From JBBSQE01 sp038258095 (lineage in GTDB: Bacteria; Actinomycetota; Thermoleophilia; Solirubrobacterales; 70-9), in NCBI GenBank assembly GCA_038258095.1, contig JBBSQE010000082.1, positions 1 through 12,433 of the forward strand: a DNA stretch of 12,433 nt, in the 5' to 3' direction. The notes below the pieces were generated by a model. That model had not been told where the DNA came from, did no database searches, and worked only from the letters and a program-made list of their open reading frames with translations. Below, piece by piece: positions 1-5,727 of the stretch. Numbering within the stretch: the first letter of the stretch is position 1; each line of letters begins with the position of its first letter. The position numbers and the translations under genes are program-made.

Positions 1-233
1 AGCGTCCCGGCGACCATCATCGTGACGATCCCGAAGACCAGGTGATGGAGGTGGAGCCCGGCACTCTCGATGTTGCCGGGCCACCACGACACACGTTCGC
101 TGCGGATGATCCGCGTGCTCATGCGGATGAAGGCGAAGGAGCCGACGAATCCGACGAGGACGAGGAAGAACGCCTGCTCGTTGTGCTGCTCGAGGTTTTC
201 CCAGAATGACGTGACGATCGATGCGCTGCTCAT
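1..233 (-). CDS. Membrane protein, N-terminal part (runs off left edge)
   Basis: The reverse strand reads from an ATG at 231-233 through 77 codons to the window edge without a stop, with strong G/C at third positions. The visible residues give a short polar N-terminus, a hydrophobic segment at about residues 19-36 (AFFLVLVGFVGSFAF), a basic/aromatic stretch containing RSERVSWWPGN, and then LHLHHLVFGIVTMMVAG, which starts a second hydrophobic segment. The His-His pair at the membrane entry resembles conserved actinobacterial membrane proteins of unknown function, from memory only. No clear ribosome binding site precedes the ATG. No function is proposed; the rest of the protein is needed to place it. 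Confidence 0.65.
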   Translation of the reverse strand, partial: MSSASIVTSFWENLEQHNEQAFFLVLVGFVGSFAFIRMSTRIIRSERVSWWPGNIESAGLHLHHLVFGIVTMMVAGT

Positions 234-358
234 CCGCCAGCCAGTGTAGATCGGCCCAGTCCAGGTCGAACCCCGTTATGGCCGGAGCTGACGGGAACAA
301 CGCAGACCCAAGGCGCGGGGCGGAAGCTCCTTGCCAGGCCGAAATCGGTCCCCTGGGT

Positions 359-913
359 CTACCCGCGGTACTTCGCGATGAACGCCGCGATCCGTTTTCG
401 ACGAGGGTCCTTCGCAGGCAGCGTGCGGTCGAGCCAGAGGTCAATCTCCTGGCCGTCGAGGTCCGGTGACAAGAGGAGCATCTGCTCGATGTCGATCCAG
501 TCCCTGGGGCGGTCAAAGGCGACCTTGCAGAGGAGCAGGTGTTCCGGGGCGAGTATGGGGATCCTCTCCTCGCCGAATGGCACGAGCCGGATGGCCCGGC
601 GCATGGCGGAATGGATCGGGTCGTTGTCGAGAAAGAGCTCCACCGGGGTCTTGTCCCAGCGCCAGCGCGCCTGTCCGTCCCGCTCAAGTGCGGCGCGATC
701 GGGATGCGGCTGGACGCCCAGCGACTCGAGGGCGGCCTGTACGCGGTCGGCGTCGCTCGGGCTCACGAAGACGTTGACGTCGACATCGATCGTCGCCCTC
801 GGTTCCACGTAGTAGGCCAGAGCGAGTGCACCGCCGAACGCATGCGCGATCTTCCCCGCGGAAAGCGCGCCGTCGATCCCCAGCACCTTCTCCGGAAGGC
901 TCGGCGCCTTCAA
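359..913 (-). CDS. AbiEii-like nucleotidyltransferase (possible toxin)
   Basis: This 184-aa protein has the layout of the nucleotidyltransferase fold of AbiEii/AbiGii-type toxins. A GG pair at residues 27-28 lies in AFGGALALAYY. R39 and the acidic pair D43 and D45 (RATIDVDV) would bind metal and nucleotide. A late block at about 123-147 (PEHLLLCKVAFDRPRDWIDIEQML) matches the family's second acidic/basic motif. I place the start at the TTG at 911-913, because it overlaps the TGA of the upstream ORF as TTGA, a normal arrangement for translational coupling. The frame stays open to a GTG at 1039, but those 42 residues overlap the better-coding upstream frame and look unlike the family. Stand-alone members may serve roles other than toxicity. 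The fold is fairly sure; the toxin role is inference from the paired layout. Confidence 0.75.
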   Translation of the reverse strand: MKAPSLPEKVLGIDGALSAGKIAHAFGGALALAYYVEPRATIDVDVNVFVSPSDADRVQAALESLGVQPHPDRAALERDGQARWRWDKTPVELFLDNDPIHSAMRRAIRLVPFGEERIPILAPEHLLLCKVAFDRPRDWIDIEQMLLLSPDLDGQEIDLWLDRTLPAKDPRRKRIAAFIAKYRG

Positions 914-1098
914 GTGCGAACCGTCGAGAGGCCCGGGAATGTCAGGGGCCTCTCGCGTCCCGAACCGGGAATCGCGTCGGCCAGCAGCAACAGGTCGCGA
1001 AGAGCCTCGCCACGCCGCCGGGGCCCGGCGTCCGCCCACTCGCCGATCGCGTCCGCGTCACCGCGCTCCTTGTCGGGCCTCTCGATCAAGTCGATCAA
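910..1098 (-). CDS. Small ORF coupled to nucleotidyltransferase; possible antitoxin, 5' end unclear
   Basis: From the TTG at 1096-1098 this reads 62 residues (starting IDLIERPDKERGDADAIGEW after the start) and ends in a TGA that overlaps the start of the nucleotidyltransferase. Codons are strongly G/C-ending, so the frame looks coding. The same frame stays open and coding-like upstream to the stop of the preceding gene at 1327, with segments such as PEPIRRAAVGLINELARG, but I find no ATG, GTG or TTG between 1098 and 1326. The true 5' end may therefore be lost, frameshifted or use a rare start. I do not recognise the family. Its place directly before, and coupled to, an AbiEii-like gene suggests an antitoxin or cognate partner; this is context only. 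Confidence 0.45.
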   Translation of the reverse strand: MIDLIERPDKERGDADAIGEWADAGPRRRGEALRDLLLLADAIPGSGRERPLTFPGLSTVRT

Positions 1099-1326
1099 GA
1101 CGGGTTTCCATGCCGGGGGGAGGGTGGCGCCACGTGCAAGCTCGTTGATGAGCCCGACGGCCGCACGGCGGATCGGCTCAGGGGCGACTGGCGCGCCCGC
1201 GCGTGTCGCCGCTTCGCGAACCCGCGCCTCACTCCCGGCCCCGGCGGAGTGAGAGGGATAGCGGTCAGGCTGAGTTCCGCCCCTCCGTTTGGGGCTCGAG
1301 TCTTCGGACCCTGAGGGAGGGTGGCG

Positions 1327-1611
1327 TCAGGCGGAGGCGAGGATTTCGCCTGTGCTGCGATCGGTGCCGTCGGCTAGGAGCGGCACGACGTGCTCCTTCG
1401 TCCAGGGGCCGCCGATCTCGGCCTTGACTCGCTCCTCGGTCTCGGCATCGGGAAAGGTGAGGATCAGGACGGCGTGGTGTGGGTCGACTGAGACCAGGGT
1501 CGCCGCCGTCCCGCCGCCGGCGACAACCCGTTCGCAGGCGTCCTGCGCGGAGTCGATCACGGCAGCCGGGAGGGGCCGCTCGAGGCGAAGATGGTTGATG
1601 ACCACGCGCAT
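1327..1611 (-). CDS. Conserved small protein of unknown function
   Basis: A 94-aa protein starting at the ATG at 1609-1611 (MRVVINHLRLERPLP) with consistent G/C-ending codons. The alternation of a short strand (RVVINHLRL), a helix rich in Ala (AAVIDSAQDACERVVAGG), a strand (TAATLVSVD, HHAVLILTFPD) and a helix (ETEERVKAEIG) suggests a small ferredoxin-like alpha/beta fold, as in dimeric alpha/beta-barrel proteins. That is a reading of pattern, not a family match. No signal peptide or membrane segment. Its start lies only 17 bp from the plus-strand fragment at 1629. It is the most upstream gene of a minus-strand run that continues into the putative antitoxin and nucleotidyltransferase, with a 228-bp gap before the first clear start. 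Confidence 0.6.
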   Translation of the reverse strand: MRVVINHLRLERPLPAAVIDSAQDACERVVAGGGTAATLVSVDPHHAVLILTFPDAETEERVKAEIGGPWTKEHVVPLLADGTDRSTGEILASA

Positions 1612-1628
1612 GGGGCGATATTATCCGC

Positions 1629-1850
1629 GTGGTTGGTCCGCTGCGCTCCCCGTCGAAGTGGATCCGCTACGCCGCTACGAGCATGACGATCGTCTCGAGC
1701 CTCGCCGACGAGCCGGAACGCCTCCGAGGGCTCGACCGCGACCTCCTCGAGTTCGCAACCCGCTGCAACCGGGGCGCGCCCGGGGGCCAGGCCGAGTACC
1801 CCTACGAGTATCTCCTCGTCGTCGCCCGCAAGGGCGGCGGCAACGAGTAG
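1629..1850 (+). pseudogene. Probable C-terminal remnant of a class I SAM methyltransferase
   Basis: The plus strand reads 73 residues from a GTG at 1629 to a TAG, with clear G/C third-position bias. The sequence (for example LDRDLLEFATRCNRGAPGG followed by EYPYEYLLVVARK) resembles the last 60 or so residues of class I SAM-dependent methyltransferases, where a final beta strand of the form YEYLLVVARK closes the sheet. The SAM-binding glycine motif and the rest of the fold are absent. The sequence upstream belongs to the divergent gene starting at 1611, so no 5' part can be nearby. It is best read as a truncated remnant; a free-standing small protein is the alternative. The family call is from memory of such C-termini and is moderate at best. 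Confidence 0.4.
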
Positions 1851-1891
1851 TTGCTGCTCGCCCCGTCAGCACGAGCGGCCGCCCGGGAGCA

Positions 1892-2812
1892 TCACTTGTT
1901 CCCCTCTCGCCCCAGAAACGAGCTGACCGCAGCGGCGACCCGCTCGGGGCTGTCGATCTGCGGCAGGTGGCCGGTGTCGGTCATGACCTCGAACTCGGCG
2001 TTCGGCATGCGGGCGGCCACGGCCTCGCCACGCTCGGGTGGCGCGAAGGCGTCGGCCTCTCCCCAGGTGAACAGGGTGGGGACGGTGAGGCGGGCGGTCT
2101 CCTCGCGAAGATCGAGAGCCGGGCGCCAGCCGCGCATCGTGGTGACGGCGCGCAGCATGCTCCGCGCTGCGCGCGCGGCTCCGGGAAGGGCGGAGGCCGC
2201 CACCGCGACCTCCAGGACCTCACGCGGAACGCGTTCGGGATGAGCGACCAGGATCGATCCGAAAACGCGTTTGCGGAGCACCTCGGGATCGTCGATCGTC
2301 ATCCGGCCTATCAACGGGCCGGCGATTCGGCTCCCCCAAAGACGCAGGAAGAGCGGGATCTCGGTATGCAGTCCGGCGGCGGCGCCGACCAGGACCAGGC
2401 GCCGGACCCGCTCCGGATGAGCCAGAGCGAAGGCCAGGGCGAAGAACCCGCCCATCGAGTTGGCAACGAGATCGACCTGGTCGCTGTCGAGGCTGGTGAC
2501 CAGCCCCGAGACCCATTCGGCGGCTGCGGCGCGGTAGTCATCGACCTCGAGGTAGTCGATCGGGTAGCTCAGGCCACACCCGGGCCGGTCGGGTATCACG
2601 ACCCTGCCTGCCAACCGCCCGGCGACGAGCGCCCACTCGCTCGCCTCCGACAGCCCGCCGTGAAGTAGCACGATCGGAACCGAGCCACTGCCCCCGGTGA
2701 TTGCGTAGGTGCTTCGGCTTGCACCGTCGTTGAGCCCCAGGGCAGTCCCGGAGAAACCGTTTCGCTCGAACAATGCGAGGCGCTCTCGCTCGAACTCGGC
2801 GGGGTCCGTCAT
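1892..2812 (-). CDS. Alpha/beta-hydrolase (esterase/lipase-like)
   Basis: A 306-aa cytoplasmic alpha/beta-hydrolase. The oxyanion-hole motif HGG is at 51-53 (IVLLHGGLSEASEW), a strand and turn follow at VVIPDRPGCGLS, the nucleophile elbow is ANSMGG with Ser119, the acid is Asp254 in WGEADAF, and the base is His282 in DTGHLPQID. The usual first glycine of GxSxG is alanine here, a tolerated change. A cap region spans roughly 150-235. The start is the ATG at 2810-2812, with CTGAGG about 8 nt upstream; a longer open frame to 2935 is out of register with known N-termini and overlaps the next gene. It lies 8 bp after the DUF4242 gene, so the two are almost surely co-transcribed. Substrate unknown; hydrolysis of a small ester or C-C bond is likely. 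No signal peptide. Confidence 0.88.
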   Translation of the reverse strand: MTDPAEFERERLALFERNGFSGTALGLNDGASRSTYAITGGSGSVPIVLLHGGLSEASEWALVAGRLAGRVVIPDRPGCGLSYPIDYLEVDDYRAAAAEWVSGLVTSLDSDQVDLVANSMGGFFALAFALAHPERVRRLVLVGAAAGLHTEIPLFLRLWGSRIAGPLIGRMTIDDPEVLRKRVFGSILVAHPERVPREVLEVAVAASALPGAARAARSMLRAVTTMRGWRPALDLREETARLTVPTLFTWGEADAFAPPERGEAVAARMPNAEFEVMTDTGHLPQIDSPERVAAAVSSFLGREGNK

Positions 2813-2820
2813 CGCGAACC

Positions 2821-3093
2821 TCAGCCTTCGACAGGGGCGAGCTCGGCTTCGATCTCGTGAATGGCCTGGGCGGGAAGCCCGATCGCATCGGCGTGCTGGC
2901 GGATCCGGTCGGGCTCGAGCGCCTCGTAAACGCAATAGGCCGTCAGGCCGGCTTCGGTGCGGACCACATGGGTGTGGAGCCAGGTGATGTCGGGGAAATC
3001 CTGCTCCCTCACCCGGGTGGCCCGGTCGGCCACCTCGTCGAGCTGCTGACGCGTGACATCACCCACGGTTCGCTCGATCAGGTATCGGGGCAT
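2821..3093 (-). CDS. DUF4242 family protein (SCO4226-like, possible nickel binding)
   Basis: A 90-aa protein beginning MPRYLIERTVGDVTRQQLDE, the typical opening of DUF4242, with the hallmark middle (DITWLHTHVV) and CVYEALEPDRIRQHADAIGLPA. The Streptomyces coelicolor member SCO4226 has been described as a nickel-binding ferredoxin-like protein; whether this one binds nickel is inference. Possible ligands visible are His40, His42, Cys54 and His67. The start is the ATG at 3091-3093. It is the first gene of a two-gene minus-strand operon with the hydrolase and diverges, across 94 bp, from the tautomerase at 3188. DUF4242 genes often sit near regulators and small enzymes; no fixed pathway is known to me. 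Confidence 0.8.
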   Translation of the reverse strand: MPRYLIERTVGDVTRQQLDEVADRATRVREQDFPDITWLHTHVVRTEAGLTAYCVYEALEPDRIRQHADAIGLPAQAIHEIEAELAPVEG

Positions 3094-3123
3094 GCAACGA
3101 GTCTCGCAGCTCTGTGACGAGGC

Positions 3124-3144
3124 CTCAAACGCTTGCTCAAACGC
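3124..3144 (+). promoter_or_regulatory. Two direct repeats TCAAACG, candidate SARP operator
   Basis: CTCAAACGC occurs at 3124-3132 and again at 3136-3144, a 12-bp period, inside the divergent promoter region of the DUF4242 and tautomerase genes. SARP regulators are known to bind heptamer direct repeats placed about one helical turn apart, with the downstream copy about 8 bp from the -10. Here TTGGAT (3153-3158) stands 8 bp after the second repeat, but it is a weak -10. A SARP gene lies two genes downstream. The repeats are directly visible; the operator role is inference. Confidence 0.35.
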
Positions 3145-3175
3145 CGGGCGGCTTGGATCGTCTCGTCAACTACCG

Positions 3176-3181
3176 AAGGAG
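3176..3181 (+). promoter_or_regulatory. Ribosome binding site of the tautomerase
   Basis: AAGGAG stands 6 nt before the ATG at 3188 and fixes that start over the longer open frame from 3053, which would overlap the DUF4242 start region on the other strand. Confidence 0.8.
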
Positions 3182-3187
3182 AACAAA

Positions 3188-3421
3188 ATGCCCTACGTCA
3201 ACGCAAAGGTCATAGCCGACGTGCTCACCTCCGAGCAGAAGGTCGAAGTCGCAAAGGGGATCACCGACGCGTTCGTCGCAGTCGCAGGCGAACCGGTGCG
3301 CGCCGTCACCACGGTCACGATCGAGGAAGTCGACAGCGGAGCGTGGATGATGGGCGGCGATGCGCTGACCACCGAGGCTGTGCATGACCTGCTCGCCGGT
3401 GCCCCTGCTCCCGTCGGCTGA
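3188..3421 (+). CDS. 4-oxalocrotonate tautomerase family protein
   Basis: A 77-aa member of the tautomerase superfamily. After Met removal, Pro1 (MPYVNAKVIADVLTSEQK) would be the catalytic base. The order beta strand, long helix (SEQKVEVAKGITDAFVAVAG), strand (AVTTVTIEEVDSGAWMMGG) is typical, and the family's length is 60-80 residues. Arg37 (in EPVRAV) may correspond to the substrate Arg39 of 4-OT; there is no Arg at position 11, so the substrate probably differs from classical 2-hydroxymuconate. Members act as oligomers in the cytosol. It diverges from DUF4242/hydrolase, and its stop is 10 bp before the GTG I prefer for the regulator, so the two are likely co-transcribed. The pairing with a hydrolase fits a small catabolic or modification role, but the pathway is not shown. 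Confidence 0.88.
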   Translation: MPYVNAKVIADVLTSEQKVEVAKGITDAFVAVAGEPVRAVTTVTIEEVDSGAWMMGGDALTTEAVHDLLAGAPAPVG

Positions 3422-3431
3422 AGCTGAGCCC

Positions 3432-5288
3432 GTGGCGGTATCGACCGGTGGCGCGACCCGGAGCTACGATCAGCGGGAGCTCTTGACCCTGGAAATACGC
3501 CTGCTGGGAGTACCGCGGATCGAGCACGACGGTGCTCCGGTCGATCCGCCGCGGGGGAACAAGGCATGGGCCCTGCTCGCCTATCTGGTTCTCGGTGACG
3601 GGAGCACTTCGCGCACCAGGGTCGCGGAGTTGCTCTTCTCCGAGGCCGATGATCCGCTGGCAGCCTTGCGTTGGACTCTGGTGGAGCTGCGCCGTGCGCT
3701 GGCCATGCCCGACGCTGTCCGTGGCGACCCGCTGAGGTTCCCGGCCCTTGCCGAGGTTCAGATCGATGCACTGGCGCTGACGGGCGAGCCCGTAGCGGGA
3801 CCCGAAAGCGCTTCCCCGGATGGCGAGCTGCTCCAGGGCATGACTTTCCCTTCAGCCCCGGAGTTCGAGATATGGCTGGGGGTGGAGCGTGCGTACCTGG
3901 CGGGATTGCGCCAGGCCTCGCTGCGGGAACAGGCCTTTGCCTGCCGTGCGGCGGACGAGCACGCTGAGGCAACCTCGCTGGCGCGACGCGCGGTTGCGAT
4001 CGATCCGCTCGATCAGAACTGCCAGGAGGTGCTGCTGCTGTGTCTACGGCGAAGCGAAGGCACTCGGGCGGCCGAGGTCCAGCTCGATGGGTACAGCGCA
4101 CTGCTGCGACGGGAGCTCGGCGTCGAGCCCGATCCCGAGCTCGGCCGCGTGGTGCACGACGGTGCCGGCCCGCGGCGCGAGTCGGTCGGCGATCCGGAGC
4201 TGGCCCGTGACCAGCTCGAGGCGGGCCGCGTCGCGATCGACGCGGGAGCGGTGGAGCCCGGGATCGAGTGCCTGCGCCTTGCCTGCTCAGAGGCGCTCGC
4301 CGGCGATGACGCCGGGCTCCGGGCCGCCTGCCTCGCAGAGCTTGGAGCCGCGCTTGTGCACGCCCTCCGTGGCCGGGACGAGGAGGGGTCGGCGATCTTG
4401 CACGAGGCGCTCGCCGTTGCCGAGGAAGCCGGCGAGCGGTCGACGCTCGTTGCCGCGATGCGTGAGCTGGGCTATGTAGACGTTCAGGCGGGCCGCAACG
4501 CATCGGCGGGTCGCTGGCTTGCGCGCGCCCTGCGCCTGTCCGAAGGCGACGGCGAGCGCGCCGCGGTGCTCTCGCTGCGCGGAATGATCCTCTCTGACCG
4601 CGCCCATTACGACGCGGCCCTGCAGCTGCTCGAGGAGTCGGTCGAGTGCGCGGAGCGCAGCGGCGCCGCGCGTCGGGCGGCCTGGTCGTTGTCGTTGATC
4701 GGAAGGGTCCACCTTCTTCGCGACGATCTGGTCCCGGCAGCGGCAGCGGTCGAGCGTTCGTTGGCGATAGTCGCCGACGAGCGTTGGCAGTCCTTCCTCC
4801 CCTGGCCCGAAGCTCTGGAGGGCGAGATCGCAGTTCGCCGAGGGCGCTACGGGGAGGCCGAGCCGCGCCTCGCCCATTCGTTCGCGCTGAGCTGCTCGCT
4901 GGCCGACCCCTGCTGGGAGGGCGCGGCGGCGCGCGCGACGGCGCTGCTCCACGTCGGCCGCGGTGACCAGGAGGCAGCTCGGGACTGGCTCGCCGATGCT
5001 CGTGTACGCGTGGCTCGTGTTTCCGACCCGTATCAATGGATGCACGGCTACGTGCTCGACGCCAGCGCGGACCTGGCCATCCGAACCGGCAACTCGGCCG
5101 CACGGGAGACCACCCGAAACCTTCAGAACCTGGCTGCGTCGGCGGGAATGCGTGAGTTCACCGTCCGCGCGAATGCCTACCGCGCTCGCCTTGGCGACAG
5201 CGGCGCCCTGGGTGCCGCACGCCACCTCGCCTCCGACATCGACAACCCAGCGCTGAACCGGTTCTTGGCCCGCCCCGAGAGCACCTGA
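3432..5288 (+). CDS. SARP-type transcriptional regulator with BTAD domain and TPR-like C-terminus
   Basis: About 618 aa from the GTG at 3432. The N-terminal 20-95 region (EIRLLGVPRIEHDG to TLVELRRAL) is an OmpR-like winged helix, with LLAYLVLGDG and the LLFSEADD helix typical of SARPs. A BTAD domain follows at about 110-240, ending in the marker LLRRELGVEPDPELGRVV. Beyond about 255 come many Ala/Leu/Arg helical repeats of TPR type. There is no ATPase or kinase domain, so this is a medium SARP rather than an AfsR-type protein. Such proteins bind direct heptamer repeats and activate nearby genes; the divergent promoter at 3094-3187 is the obvious target. The start is uncertain: an ATG at 3384 (GAGG 6 nt upstream, overlapping the tautomerase), the GTG at 3432, or a TTG at 3483 (GGGAG very close), which begins right before the conserved domain. 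It converges with the DUF1801 gene, 24 bp apart. Confidence 0.85.
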   Translation: MAVSTGGATRSYDQRELLTLEIRLLGVPRIEHDGAPVDPPRGNKAWALLAYLVLGDGSTSRTRVAELLFSEADDPLAALRWTLVELRRALAMPDAVRGDPLRFPALAEVQIDALALTGEPVAGPESASPDGELLQGMTFPSAPEFEIWLGVERAYLAGLRQASLREQAFACRAADEHAEATSLARRAVAIDPLDQNCQEVLLLCLRRSEGTRAAEVQLDGYSALLRRELGVEPDPELGRVVHDGAGPRRESVGDPELARDQLEAGRVAIDAGAVEPGIECLRLACSEALAGDDAGLRAACLAELGAALVHALRGRDEEGSAILHEALAVAEEAGERSTLVAAMRELGYVDVQAGRNASAGRWLARALRLSEGDGERAAVLSLRGMILSDRAHYDAALQLLEESVECAERSGAARRAAWSLSLIGRVHLLRDDLVPAAAAVERSLAIVADERWQSFLPWPEALEGEIAVRRGRYGEAEPRLAHSFALSCSLADPCWEGAAARATALLHVGRGDQEAARDWLADARVRVARVSDPYQWMHGYVLDASADLAIRTGNSAARETTRNLQNLAASAGMREFTVRANAYRARLGDSGALGAARHLASDIDNPALNRFLARPEST

Positions 5289-5312
5289 CCCGTGCCAGCG
5301 GCTTCGTAGCCC

Positions 5313-5711
5313 TCAGGACTCGTTCAACGCCACGGCTTCGCGAACCACCGCCTTCAGGGCCACTTCATTGATCTCGTCGCCCTCGTGGATGTCGACGGCG
5401 CGTCTGGTGTTGCCCTCGAGGCTCGAGTTGAAGAGGCCTGATGGATCTTCCAGGGAGGCGCCCTTGGCGAAGGTCATCTTGACGGCCTTCTTGTAGGTCT
5501 CACCGGTGCAGATGATCCCGGCGTGCTCCCACACGGGGACCCCTCTCCACTTCCACTCCTCGACGACATCGGGATCGGCCTGCTTGATGATCTTCCGCAC
5601 TCGGGCGAGCGTTTCGCCCCGCCAATCATCCAACTCTTCGATCCTTCCGTCGATCAGCTGGGACGCAGAGTCGTCTCCCTGTCCTTCCTTCGAACCGCTC
5701 TGCGGATTCAT
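5313..5711 (-). CDS. DUF1801 (YdhG-like) protein
   Basis: A 132-aa protein with the DUF1801 core: WRGETLARVRKIIKQADPDVVEEWKW, then VPVWEHAGIICTGETYKKAVKMTFAKGASLEDPSGLFN and RRAVDIHEGDEIN. The first 18 residues are polar and probably disordered. These cytosolic proteins belong to a YdhG-like fold and have no established activity. The ATG at 5709-5711 follows the katG stop by 16 bp on the same strand, so it is likely the third gene of the furA-katG unit. A weakly purine-rich stretch is the only ribosome site, suggesting coupling to katG translation. A role in peroxide response is inferred only from position. Confidence 0.85.
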   Translation of the reverse strand: MNPQSGSKEGQGDDSASQLIDGRIEELDDWRGETLARVRKIIKQADPDVVEEWKWRGVPVWEHAGIICTGETYKKAVKMTFAKGASLEDPSGLFNSSLEGNTRRAVDIHEGDEINEVALKAVVREAVALNES

Positions 5712-5727
5712 GTCGCGTCGCGGTCGA

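Noticed and set aside
234..358. Promoter of the left-edge membrane gene
   Set aside because: TACACT-like and CATAAC-like hexamers are present but none has a well-spaced -35.
1289..2668. 459-aa plus-strand open frame opposite the alpha/beta-hydrolase
   Set aside because: It runs through two minus-strand genes with good motifs and starts, and has the low-complexity look of an antisense frame.
3193..5103. 636-aa open frame on the minus strand opposite the SARP gene
   Set aside because: Arg/Pro/Ala-rich translation with no domain. It is the expected shadow of a GC-rich gene, whereas the plus frame has clear winged-helix and BTAD motifs.
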